From Blasia pusilla (taxonomy: Eukaryota; Marchantiophyta; Marchantiopsida; Blasiales): DNA of 64,000 nt. Position numbers and translations under genes: made by a program. Where the stretch lies: positions 11,346,001 through 11,410,000 of the forward strand of contig CM114274.1 of assembly GCA_050084515.1 (NCBI GenBank), read 5' to 3'. How positions within the stretch are numbered: position 1 is the stretch's first letter; each line of letters opens with the position of its first letter. The notes under the pieces are model-generated. The model worked only from the letters and a program-made list of their open reading frames with translations. It did not search any database and had not been told where the DNA came from. Below, in pieces: positions 11,867-21,945 of the stretch.

Positions 11867-12967
11867 ATGGGCAGCTGGGTAGTTTTCGTGTCAATCATGT
11901 TACTTGCGGGGCTCCGAGGGAGGACACCACTTTTGTTGGCAGCTGGGTTGAAGTTTGATATCAACTCAGAATTCTCATGTGGAAGTCGTGGGAATCTTTT
12001 GTGCCAAGGAAATGCAACAACTACTGGTAAAGGTGAATTGAAACTCACGGCTGATCCACTGAACAGAGACGAGCCGCCAAGTGATTTCTATGCGAATAAC
12101 GTAGGAGTTGCTCTTTATAGCAAGCCTCTTCAGGTTCTCAGACGATTCAAAAATCAGTCTGCCTCCTTCAGCACAAGTTTCAGTTTCAAAATAGAACCAG
12201 CGTTCATCTACAAGAATGAAACAACGAATGTAACTTACTACTCGCCTGGTGATGGAATGGCCTTCGTAATGTTTGCGAGTTCTTCCTGGATAGGTGATCC
12301 AGGACAGGATTTGGGATTTTCTCGTGACGCGCCATTAAACGTGCCAAGAAAGTTGGCTGTGGAGTTCGACACGTATATGAATTCCTTTGATATTGATGAT
12401 AATCATGTGGGAATAGACATTGAGAACGTCACGTCTAGGCAGGCAAGAAGTGCAAGCGACCTCAACATAACTATGTACTTTTCCGATAAGTTGTTCGCTT
12501 GGGTTGATTACAATGCATCGGTTTCAATACTCGAAGTTAGGATCAGCAGACACATTTCCAGACCGTCGGAGGCATTTATCTCTTACCCCCTGAGTCTTTC
12601 CGACGTTTTCGACGAGGAGCTTGTGTGGGTGGGATTCTCGGGATCAAATGGAGCTTGCATTTGCCACAACTATTATACGATAGAAGATTGGAAGTTCACA
12701 AGTTTTTTCTCTTCTTCCCCTTCACCTGTACCTCCATCTGCACGTGCACCTAAACCTGCCTCTGCTGCAGCGCCACTCATATCAGCGTCACCTGCATCTG
12801 CAGCAGCGCCACTGACATCAGCGTCCCCGGATCGAGCACCTTTGATATCTCTCCCGCTCGCATCGACAATCGCACCTAGTCCAAGTGTTTCCGCCTCTGC
12901 GGGAAGAGAGCACAGAGGTGGTGCCCTTGCGTTCGTGGCTCTGCTATGTGCTATACTTGTGCAGTGA
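11867..12967 (+). CDS. Lectin-only LecRLK derivative with AGP-like stalk and GPI-like hydrophobic tail
   Basis: A 366-residue secreted or surface lectin with no kinase. Signal peptide about 1-27; legume-lectin domain 28-278, keeping SPGDGMAF, AVEFDTYMNSFDIDDNHVGI and the CxC (ACICHNYYT); then a Pro/Ala/Ser stalk about 279-345 rich in AP and SP dipeptides, as in arabinogalactan proteins; then GGALAFVALLCAILVQ-stop. Small residues (SASAG) followed by a short polar stretch and a terminal hydrophobic run match a GPI-anchor signal. By alignment with the gene at 41015, this tail corresponds to the ancestral transmembrane helix, truncated by a stop at its cytoplasmic end. A kinase relic follows at 13050. 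The start is supported by the AATATG context shared with paralogues. GPI attachment is inferred; a C-terminally tail-anchored protein is the alternative. Confidence 0.85.
   Translation: MGSWVVFVSIMLLAGLRGRTPLLLAAGLKFDINSEFSCGSRGNLLCQGNATTTGKGELKLTADPLNRDEPPSDFYANNVGVALYSKPLQVLRRFKNQSASFSTSFSFKIEPAFIYKNETTNVTYYSPGDGMAFVMFASSSWIGDPGQDLGFSRDAPLNVPRKLAVEFDTYMNSFDIDDNHVGIDIENVTSRQARSASDLNITMYFSDKLFAWVDYNASVSILEVRISRHISRPSEAFISYPLSLSDVFDEELVWVGFSGSNGACICHNYYTIEDWKFTSFFSSSPSPVPPSARAPKPASAAAPLISASPASAAAPLTSASPDRAPLISLPLASTIAPSPSVSASAGREHRGGALAFVALLCAILVQ
12755..12826 (+). repeat. Two 36-bp in-frame repeats in the Pro/Ala/Ser stalk
   Basis: Two adjacent 36-bp units, 12755-12790 and 12791-12826, each encode PASAAAPLxSAS with x = I or T. 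They differ at a few positions, mostly silent. The length keeps the frame, so the duplication lengthened the stalk without disrupting the protein. Confidence 0.85.
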
Positions 12968-13049
12968 TTTCCTTCAGTGTGCAAAGAAAGAAACAGGGTG
13001 GTAGAAAGGTGCGCCTATCACAATTAGATCCTCACCAGATATGAAGGAC

Positions 13050-13290
13050 TCTACTCTGGTCGTGACGCTCTTCAGCTAGGTCCGACAGAGCAAATTATTA
13101 TGTTACAGGGTTGGTGCAATAAAGAAGAGCAGTTTCTGCTCATGTCTTGAGCCCATGGATAGATAATACTTCCGCCCTGCTGATAGATAATACCACCCAG
13201 GAATTCAACTGGGACAGCTCTCCAGTATAGTATCTGTACGAAGCTTTCCCAGAGCGCAATACTCATGGAGATGTGATATATGGACATCTC
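13050..13290 (+). pseudogene. Relic of the lost LecRLK kinase domain
   Basis: Noncoding DNA just after the lectin-only gene still aligns to paralogue kinase DNA. CAGCTAGGTCCGACAGAG (about 13073) matches the ISQIRHR region. GGTTGGTGCAATAAAGAAGA (13109-13128), then CAGTTTCTGCTCATG, matches GWCNE..EFLLVY. CCCTGCTGATA...GGAATTC matches the segment before the LPWDSR position, GGGACAGCTCTCCAGTAT matches the AALQY region, and ACTCATGGAGATGTGA (13261) matches the catalytic-loop IHRDVK codons. The relic is full of stops and indels, and the N-lobe glycine loop is missing. This indicates that the upstream gene once encoded a full receptor kinase. Confidence 0.8.
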
Positions 13291-16100
13291 CCTTGAAGTC
13301 TGTTACTCCTCTGATTGAAGACAGTCCAACGACAAGTCTGGAAATCGCTGTTGCTTACAAGTTAGAGAGTTTAAATCTGAGTCCATCATCCACAAATCAT
13401 GAATCATGAGTACGCGACACCGAGATCATTGTTGTAGATCATTTGGGTGCACCGAGATGATTGAACCTTGTAAATGGTCACTTGTTCCACGAAGACATGA
13501 GGAGGAGAGTATCCGTCCGAACAATAGGCTTCGTTTACCGGCAAGGCAAGTCGGGGTATTTGGGTCCGGACATGTATGTCCTACGGACTAAGTACATGGA
13601 TATTTATTCATCGATCAATTTTGGAGAATTTGGAATTCTGAATATTCTAGACTTGAGAAAAAAATCTAAATATTCTGTTAATTTTAAACCTTCTTTTTCA
13701 AGATATGAAACTGTCACACTCCAAAATAAAATTAAAAACTAATCCTACTCAATTTAGATTAGGGAGGGAAACTTGCAAGTAAATAACCAACTCCCTTCTT
13801 CCTACCTCAGTGATTTCCGCAAAAGAATACGAATCCAATCTTTTTATCTCTTATTTTCCATCTTTCTTCATCCACAACTTTCCTTATGTGATATACTTAT
13901 CAAATTATACAGGCTTTAGATCCCAATTCAAACACAAATTGTACAGGCTTTAGATCTGGATTCAAACAAGAGATCACGGCAAGTTCTTGGGTGCACAAAG
14001 ATCTTCAAACCTTTAGATGAATCTAATTAAGTCTCATGATTCTTTGTTTGGCTCAAGCAATTCAAACATCATGACCTTGGTAGTACATATGCAATCCAAG
14101 TATTTCCTTGAATTCCAATCATGGGATTGCAATACACTATAACTCAACATACAACTCAAGATTAGAGCATCCAATTCTTTGATGAAGTGTTTCAAGGAGG
14201 GAGTCAAACTCCCTAGTGCGGAAAAATCTTCCTACAAGGAAAAGTGAGAAACACCCCTATCTCCTCACTTGTGAGCCTATGCTATCAAAGTCCTTGTGAA
14301 TAGTCACACCTCTTCAATCCTTACCTCTTCTTAACCCCTCTAATCATCTTCCTTTCTTCTAATAAGTCTATTCTCTAAATTTAATCAAATAACTTGCAAG
14401 AAATGGTCTTCCTTAACTACTCCTTCACCTAAGCTACTTCTTCATACTCTATGAAATTTCCTTAACTAGATCTTCTTCAAGCTTCTTCCTTCAGTGAAGT
14501 ACTTCATAAAGTTCTTCCCTCTTCCCTTACTTTTTCAAAATATTTAGTTCTTCACTTAAACTAGTAAATATTTCCTAAACACCCAAAAAATCCCCACTCT
14601 CTTCATAAATTCTTCTTTAAACTCTAATGAGAGTATCTTAGAGACCAATTAGTGTGAGGATGATTTCAATAGGAGTCATGTCATTTCATGTTTAGGCTTG
14701 TTACAAGAATTCCATAGTTGTAAGTAGAACTTGAATCACATAGAAAATTTTCATGAATGAGGGGTGTAAGAACTTAAGTGATTGAGATCATTTTTTCTAA
14801 CCTAGAGACTCTAATGGTGTAATCTAATAAATACCTTTTTAGGGGTGCTCCTTCATTGAGGGCCATTATGAGCTTTTTGGCTAGAGAGCTTGGAACTCTT
14901 TTTAACAAGTAAGGATTTCATCATTTTTTCAAGGTGAAGCCAACTAAGTTGGCTAACCCCTAACATTCACCATTCTCTTGGTAAGGATATGGCTAAGCTA
15001 GATCTAAGCTGGAATTGGAAGAATAAAAATTGTGTAGTCTACATTTGCTCCAAAAAATCTTCAAGTGTTGTACACCATCTTGAAAAGTAGCCTACAAGTA
15101 AAGTCTTTGTGACCTTAAAAATTATTCAAGAAAATTGATTCATCATAGTGATAGAAAACCGAAGGTGAAACAAAGAATAGTTGTGCTACTCGTCTCCAAA
15201 AATAGGTCATTCCTAAACAGACACATGAAGAGAATTTTTATCTTACAATACATAGAACGTAGAAATACCCTTATTAAAATCTTCAATGAAAGAGTTTTCT
15301 GGAAATTAAAAAAAAAGGTACAAAAGTACAGAGATGCTTTGAAAGGTCGAATCACTTCATAAAAATGACGTGCTACAAGAACTTTCGAATAGGAAAGCCG
15401 TCCATGTTACCGGACACTTCGCACTCGGGGTCAAGGCTAGAGACATAAAGTAAAGACCCTCTAGGGAATGGCCTGATATTTTAAGCGGAACAACACTTGT
15501 AAGTTGCCAAGTGGAAGTAGCGGTGGTCGACGCCGTGAAAGTCCAATACCAAGCACGTTTTCAGAGGAGAAAGGGCTTGTGGCATAACTAGTAGCCGGTC
15601 GTAGTTACCGATATCCACTTTCCGGTGATGGGATTGTTAAGAGTGTCCCTTAGCAGTGTATGTTTTTTTAATCTCTATTAGTATATTATATACTAAAAAA
15701 TATATACGTTTAGCACTTAATTAATTAATCATAGAAACTTTTTCTAGTGTTAACGGGAGAAAGTCCTCTTGAGAAAGTGTGGTTGAGGCTAGCTCACCCA
15801 CACCTCGTTGCCCCCGGGGACTCACGTTGACTATGGGGCTGCCCTGTTATGAGGACAGCAAGAAACACTCGGTCAAGATGCAAGGAACTTTGAGTGCGGA
15901 GACAAGAACTTCGTAGGTGACAGGAATGTAAGACAAGTTCTTGTGAGCAATGTTTGGAGAGATCCGGGGTTTCGAGTAACCCGGCCGGCAGTTTTCAGAA
16001 ATTGCCGACGACCCTAAACGACCACCGGCAGAAGTTCCAGGGGACATTGAGGAGTTGTCCAGGATTCGCTTAGGGGTAGGTGGCTGAATCCACATCGTCC
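13291..16100. other. Intergenic DNA, no supported gene
   Basis: From 13600 the sequence turns AT-rich with many stops; 15350-15850 is more balanced but has no recognisable frame. The complementary pair of ORFs at 15135-15362 is lysine-rich and low-complexity and looks accidental. I see no RNA gene. Confidence 0.45.
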
Positions 16101-16108
16101 CCTCAAAT

Positions 16109-16171
16109 GTGTGCCCTAATGCCCGTTTAGGGCACACTAATTTGAGCCATCGGATCTGAATCGGACGGCTC
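16109..16171. repeat. Two adjacent inverted repeats
   Basis: GTGTGCCCTAA (16109-16119) and TTAGGGCACAC (16127-16137) form a perfect 11-bp stem with a 7-nt loop. Next comes an imperfect palindrome, GAGCCATC...GGACGGCTC (about 16144-16171). They mark the start of a GC-richer, repeat-dense block that leads to the hAT transposase and may be terminal or subterminal sequence of that element. Confidence 0.6.
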
Positions 16172-16273
16172 AAATTTTGGGTCCCATTATCTCTCCCATA
16201 TCTCCTAGGGGCCCGAGGGGGGTCGAGATCGCACTGCGGGCCCCTGGGAGACTCATTCTCCCAATCTCCTCGT

Positions 16274-16670
16274 CCGAGTCCTGCCTATGCAACCAGCAGC
16301 CTGCCTCCGGAACTCCGCAGCTCCGCTCCGTGACTCCGTCTCGTGACTCTCGTTCCTGACTCCGTCTCGATGTTGTGCTACGGGGAAGCTGGAATCTAGG
16401 CCGACACAAGTCACACAACTTTCCGAGTTCTGCCTCTACAGCGCGCCTCCAAAACTCCGCTCCATGGGACCGTGATTCCGTCTCGTGACTCTCGTTGCTG
16501 ACTCCGTCTCGATGTTGTGCTGCTGGGAAGCTGGAATCTAGGCCGACACAACTGTCCGAGTTCTGCCTCTACAGCCTCCTTCCGAAACTCCGCTCCGTGA
16601 CTCCGTCTCGTGACTCTCGTTGCTGACTCCGTCTCGCTGTTGTGCTGCTGGGAAGTTGGAATCTAGGCCG
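16274..16670. repeat. Three ~115-145-bp direct repeats
   Basis: The unit runs CCGAGT(C/T)CTGCCT...ACTCCGCTCC...GACTCCGTCTCG...TGTTGTGCT..GGGAAG.TGGAATCTAGGCCGA. Copies lie at about 16274-16404, 16424-16548 and 16557-16672. The first contains an extra inserted segment. The motif GACTCCGTCTCGTGACTCTC also recurs. The large open frames here are frame accidents of the repeat. Confidence 0.75.
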
Positions 16671-16770
16671 ATTTGCTGCACTAGATCACATTTTTGTTGG
16701 TTGTGTAACTCAATGGATTTTTTTAGGGTCGCGCTGTTGCTCGTAGCCTGGTCCGAGTTGCAACGAGGTT

Positions 16771-17546
16771 TGTAGGGTCGCATTGCTACTCTTAGCCTAG
16801 GTTGATTTCTTCTTGTAACGATCGGGTCGCGTCGTTGCTCGTAGCCTTGGCCGATTTTCCTTTGTTTCTTGTTGGGTCGCGTAGTGAGGGCCAATTTGTT
16901 TCTGCTTTATGTTCGGTCGCATTGCTGCTCGCAGCCTAGGCCGATTTGCTTTTGGCTCCTACCGGGTCGCGTTGCCGCTAGGAGCTGGATCGCATTTCTG
17001 CTTGGCGGGTGACTCAGTTGTGTCGCGTAACTTGCGTTGCAGTGTTGCTGCTTGGTTGGTTAGTGTTTCTGAGTTTTCTTTGCTGCTGTTGTGCTAAGTC
17101 GCACTCTTTATCCAACGAGCCAACAAGGTTTGACAAGTTTGACGAGGTTTGACAGGTTGCATCGCAATCTTGTAGGGTTGCTTTGCTGCTCTTAGCCTGG
17201 GTTAATTTCTTCTCGTTTCTGTTGGGGCGCGTTGTTGCTCGTAGCCTTGGCCAATTTTCCTTTTGTTCTTGTTGGGTCGCGTAGCGAGGGCCAATTTTCT
17301 TCTGCTTTATGTTAGGTCGCGTTGCTGCTCGCAGCCTGGGCCGATTTGCTTTTGGCTACTATCGGGTCGCGTTGCCGCTAGGAGCCTCGGTTTCATTTCT
17401 GCTTGGCGGGTGACTCAATTGCGTCGAGTAACTCGCATTGCAGTGTTGCTGCTTGGTTTGTTGGTTTTGAGTTTTCTTTGCTGCTGCTCTCCTAAGCCGC
17501 ACTCTTTATCCAACGATCCAACGAGTTTTCACAGGTTTACAGATTG
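16771..17546. repeat. ~400-bp direct tandem duplication upstream of hAT transposase
   Basis: TGTAGGGTCGCATTGCTACT at 16771 and its variant at 17171 start two copies offset by 400 bp. Shared text includes CTTGTTGGGTCGCGTAG, TTTTGGCTCCTA/TTTTGGCTACTA, GCTTGGCGGGTGACTCA and CTTTATCCAACGA. Within each copy the word GGGTCGCGTTGCTGCTCGCAGCC recurs with variation. This dense short-motif composition is what hAT subterminal regions look like, but that role is inferred. Confidence 0.75.
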
Positions 17547-17724
17547 TAGTCTAGATCAGTTTAGGCATTAGGAAGGTAGTTTTTGAGAAGTGCACATGGC
17601 CAAGAGATAGAAGAAAATGACTGCGTTCCTAGGTAAGGAACGTGCATATGATGGGCCTGACATTATCGCATAGTCGGGCTCATCTGACGAAAGAGACGAG
17701 CAGCCTCCATCAGGAAGCAATGTG

Positions 17725-17743
17725 TTTAGGGTTTAGGGTTTAG
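17725..17743. repeat. Interstitial telomere-type repeat (TTTAGGG)n
   Basis: About 2.7 units of the plant telomere repeat TTTAGGG sit just upstream of the transposase frame. A telo-box-like role in plant promoters is established knowledge; use here is unproven. Confidence 0.6.
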
Positions 17744-17749
17744 CTATAT

Positions 17750-19848
17750 CCGAAAAAGTTCGTGTAGCATGGAAGGATGTTTGGTATTCAATGTTTAATT
17801 GGATTGATTTTGAACCAGTTCTTGGTAGAATATTTTGTAAAGTTTGTAGGAAGGGGAAGGGGAAAAGTGTCTTTGCAAGAGATGGAGCAATTAATTGCAA
17901 GGTTTCAGCCTTCACTGACCATGCTAAGTCCAACGAACACATTAAGCTTGCATGGGCTGCTAATGGGGGTAAGAAGTCGATGGCAAAGGCCATTTCCACA
18001 ACCAACCGAACTTGCGTAGTCGCTTTGATGACACTGTTTAAGTGCGCATACTTCCTTGCGAAGGAAGCTATGCCATATCTGAAATTTCCCAATCTCTGTA
18101 AGTTGCTCATTTCTGTCAATGCTCCCATAACCAGAGACTTATACCAAGATGAAAAGAGTTGTAGTGAAATGTCTTATTTTATTAGCCAAGTTTTGCATAG
18201 AAGAACTCTTGCTATAGTTCAAGCCTCTCCTTTCTTTGGAATTATGATCGATGAGTCAACAGACATATCTGTAACAGGGCATTTGGTCGTGTTCGCCACT
18301 TTCATTGAAGAAGGGCAGGCACAATGTTGTTTTCTAGGACTACTTCGCTGTGAATCAAAATGTTCTAATGCTATTACTGAAACCTTGCTGTAACTAATCA
18401 AAGATGGAGGGTTGGAATTCTCCAAAATGGAATTCTCCATTTGGTTCAGATGATGCATCAACAATGGTAGGTAGCCAAACAGGGGTAGCCTCCCAAATGA
18501 GGCAGAAGGTAAACCCTTACATTCTTTTAGTTCATTGTGTAGCCCATAGAACGAATCTGGCTGCTTTGTCTGCTGCAAAAGCTCCTGATTGCAAGTTAAT
18601 ATCCTCCGAAGTTGATTCAATTCTCAATGCTGTAGCTAGTTCCTTCAGAAGGTCGTCCAAGAGGAAGACAATTCTAGCATCTTTGCAGGAAAAGTTCAAT
18701 GACTCCCAACGAGTTATGAAGAGATACCACAAGATTCAATGGTTATCCCGGTGGCAAGTTGTGACCACATTGTGTGATTCGTTAGAATCAGTATTGACAT
18801 ACTTTAGAGATATCGTCCTTCAGAGGACGATGGGAATGCAGTGAATTTATTCAACAGGCTGAGATCATTCCAAATGATCTATCAATTGTATTTTTTGGCT
18901 GATATTCTTTCTATGCTTGCAAATCTGAGTAAGATATTTCAGTACAAGTTTGTGGATGTTAGCACTATAGGGAGCATTGTCAATTCAAAGATAGCTAGGA
19001 TTACCATGAATTTTGTCATGGAAACTCATGACTTGAATGCTTCAACCTTCTCTGAAGATACAAGTTACCATTTACTTCTTGACTTTGGGCCGCCTGGTGG
19101 TTATCTTTGTTGTTTACAGTCTGAGATTAGGGAAAACAAATTTCATAGTATAAATATGTCTTGGGATCGGACAGGAAAGGACTTGGAGGCTGCCTTGTTC
19201 TTTGAGAAAAGGTTTGCTGAAAGTGTGTGTGCAGCGTTACACGAACGATTTCGAGATAACAACCTCATTGGTTCAATGAGAATCCTCAATCCTCTACACA
19301 TGCCTTCTCGGCAAGTGGGATTGAATAGTTGGGGATGTAAGGATTTAGATGACTTGTGTGGTTTTTTCGGAGCTCAATTGCCATTGCGGGGTCAGTTGCA
19401 ACCAGCAGTCATCAATTCTCTGATTATTAAGCAAGAGTTTCAGTCTTTCAAATTGATGGCTACTACTGAGTGGAAGGATCGCAATTTCAGAGACTTGTGG
19501 GCTATGGTAAGTTGGAGTCCCTCCTTGCAATGTAAGTTTTCCAATCTGTTGATTTTTGCAAATGTAGCTAGAGTCCAGTGTGTTAGTACTGCCATATGTG
19601 AGAGGGATTTTTCCATTCAAAATATGATAAAGACTAAATCTCGTAATAGGTTGACCACCAAGTATTTGGATGCCGTCTTGAGGATTGCCTTAGAAGGACC
19701 TTCCTCTGATTCTGAGGAAATATTTTCTGAGTCTGTGGTACTGGTACTGTGGAAGAATTCTGCTCATTTTAGATATTTGTTTGTAAATCCATATAGATAT
19801 ATCTCTCCGAGTGAAGAAGTGGAACCCACTGAAATCCGTGTAGATTAG
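17750..19848 (+). mobile_element. hAT-superfamily transposase, frameshifted
   Basis: DDE-type transposase of the hAT superfamily, zinc-finger-862/DUF4371-like. Three consecutive frames make one protein. 17791-18393 holds a zinc finger (FCKVC...DHAKSNEH) and PFFGIMIDESTDIS with the first catalytic Asp. 18404-18844 holds VHCVAHRTNLAAL. 18841-19848 ends in the hAT dimerisation region CVSTAICERDFSIQNMIKTK, including the catalytic Glu. The frame changes 1 to 2 to 1. A short duplication of GGAATTCTCC around 18410-18445 lies at the first break and the second is near 18840. As read, no single frame gives an intact enzyme, so this copy is presumed non-autonomous. Confidence 0.85.
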
Positions 19849-19872
19849 ACTACTGTAGGAAGTAGGGCCCTC

Positions 19873-19910
19873 CTTGAATACTTGGAGCCATGAGGCTCCA
19901 AGTATTCAAG
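19873..19910. repeat. Perfect 17-bp hairpin after hAT transposase
   Basis: CTTGAATACTTGGAGCC (19873-19889) and its exact complement (19894-19910) flank a 4-nt ATGA loop. Outside one mismatch the stem continues for about four more pairs (19868-19871 with 19912-19915). It sits 25 bp after the transposase stop. Possibly a 3' processing or terminal structure of the element. Confidence 0.8.
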
Positions 19911-21590
19911 AGGGGAAGGATCCTTGGCTTCCAACAGGTGGGAGTTTTGACAGGTTCAACTCCTGCCAAGGATGACTATAAAATGATTTATGAGGTAGAT
20001 AGGAATCATAGGATTCTCTGTAAGATAAAATGATTTAGGAGTTATCTCACAATATTTCATGTAAAAAATAAATTATCTGCATATTAAGTTGAGGTATTTG
20101 GTAGGTGGACTCTCGATTTTGTATGTGTGTAATGTGGAGAATAGAAGTAGTGACTTCACAATACTTTCTGGGTGATTTCTGACGTTCCGGTTTTTTTTCC
20201 GGCTGCTAAAATTATGGCCGGAAATTGGAGGGGGGAGAAAGAAAACACCAGAAATGTGAAGAAGAGGAATAAGGGATTTTCGGATTTTAACCCACTAATA
20301 AAAAAAATTCCAGAAATAAAAAGGTAAGTCTAAAATCTTCTAGCTACGACAGGTACCTTTGAAAAAAATCCGATAGGATATTACTTCTTCCAGTAGTAGT
20401 CCGATGATTTGAAAAAAGACTCCCTGAACCCTGCTTGTGAGTGCATGGCTTGTCATAAACTTCTCTACTGACATGGAACTACAACTGCACATGTGTTGAA
20501 AGAGGAATTTTTCAAGACGTTAAGAGGTAGATTGTTGCAGGATTGACGGCGGTCGACGCAGTCGTACTGCTTCCTCAATAGCACATCCAACCAAATAGGC
20601 CCCCATATTTCTTGAAACTATCTTGTGTACCCCGTACAGAATTTTCAACTACGCAATGACCCCTAAATCGGGACATTGTGATCGGTAGAGAGTTTTATGA
20701 CGGTTTATTAGACCGATGATATTTTCTGGGCGCTTATTCTAAGTGCGGTCTCAACCTGGTACTCATTCTCCATAATCGTACGTTTGGATGATTATGGTAC
20801 CCATTCACCATAATTGTACTTATGGAAAATTCAGCCCTCACATACATAAGTAAGCGGCTGTAAGCCTCTAAGAATTATGAGAAGATCCGTTTCCTTGCTT
20901 TGCTTGGTGCTAATCCTCACACCTATTCATCATGGGGATAGAAGGTCGAGTTAGTTAATCCTCATCCCTCCTTGGGATTCTCCTTGGAAGAAAGAAGAGA
21001 AATTTTATGTTCCCCTGGCTAATGCGCAGGAGAGTGGTCTTGAGTTCACGTTCACTTTGTGCACTTCATTTTGCCTGGGTTCTTTTCCTTGGAGTTCATT
21101 TCCTTTTGGCGTGTGAGAAAAAGTTGGCTCATATAACTTCACCAACGTGTTCAATATCTCCTCCTCTCCTTGCTTAACTCGACTCTTATTCTCCCTCACC
21201 GAACTAGAAGATGAATAGGTGCTAGTGGATTTGGTGATCGCCAAATCCATTTCCTCTATACATAAATCTGCTATAACAATTTAGAAATAAATAAAATATC
21301 AGATTGGAGGAAGAAAATATCTATACTATTACCTCTTCCTTGTTTTAAACTATGAATGGTTGCTTCGTGTTCATTAGTCATACACTTTTTCTTTTTTCCT
21401 TCAATTTTTATTTTTCAAACATTATGGGCACTTATTATAGAACCCTTTGAGAGCCCTCAGCACATGCGCTACTCATCTATCTAATGCTATTATCCTGGTA
21501 ATCGTATTGCCATATTGGTAGGTCGGGGACAACGAAGTAGTAGTGTTTCTTATGTCCAAAGCATTGTATCCTTGGTCATTGGTACCTAAT
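19911..21590. other. Intergenic DNA, no supported gene
   Basis: Mixed composition. A hydrophilic 81-codon frame lies at 21005-21250 on the minus strand, but it has no recognisable domain, so it is not annotated as a gene. Confidence 0.4.
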
Positions 21591-21594
21591 GATT

Positions 21595-21645
21595 CCAATG
21601 TGCCAAGGAGGGTCTTTGGCACATTGGGATACCAAAGACCCTCCT
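21595..21645. repeat. Two overlapping inverted repeats (alternative hairpins)
   Basis: CCAATGTGCCAA (21595-21606) pairs with TTGGCACATTGG (21616-21627). AGGAGGGTCTTTGG (21606-21619) pairs with CCAAAGACCCTCCT (21632-21645). The two hairpins share sequence, so they are mutually exclusive folds of the same 51 bp. They lie upstream of the LINE-like 3' end at 21780. Confidence 0.75.
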
Positions 21646-21779
21646 ACCCAGATCCACCCGACACAAAAAAGACCATTTATATGGCCCGTAAAATTCACTC
21701 TGAGCACTTCTGGTGGTTTTCTACAACTACTCGTCATAATAATACAAGACTAGGAGAGTAATACAAGACAACTCAAGTT

Positions 21780-21945
21780 AGGTTACGAAATTTCTATTTG
21801 ACGGGATACATAGGGGAATGCCCCTTTTCTTTTTAAGGGCCTGTTCTGGCCTTGGGGTACCTTACTCTTTGAGTATTATTTATTACCTATGAGTTTTCCA
21901 TTATTTCTTGAGGCTCATCATTTTTCTGATTTTCGATGGACCTTA
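21780..21945 (+). mobile_element. Severely 5'-truncated LINE-like copy (3' end only)
   Basis: TTTC-ATTTGACGGGATACATAGGGGAATGCCCC, then GGGCCTGTTCTGGCCTTGG, CTCTTTGAGT and ATGAGTTTTCCATTA, aligns to the end of the RT ORF and 3' flank of the copy at 10035-10160. Only the 3' end is present, the usual outcome of aborted target-primed reverse transcription. Confidence 0.6.

Noticed and set aside
12673-12984. Minus-strand Ala/Gly-rich ORF
   Set aside because: Shadow of the Pro/Ala/Ser-rich stalk of the lectin gene on the plus strand.
15135-15362. Complementary pair of lysine-rich and phenylalanine-rich ORFs
   Set aside because: AT-rich chance frames on opposite strands.
16170-16894. Several 60-118-codon ORFs on both strands
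   Set aside because: They lie in the GC-rich direct repeats and repeat the same translated words; no domain.
17725-17743. Possible chromosome end
   Set aside because: Fewer than three TTTAGGG units with normal sequence on both sides; this is interstitial.
21005-21250. 81-codon hydrophilic minus-strand ORF
   Set aside because: Coding-like residues, possibly a gag fragment, but no motif supports it.
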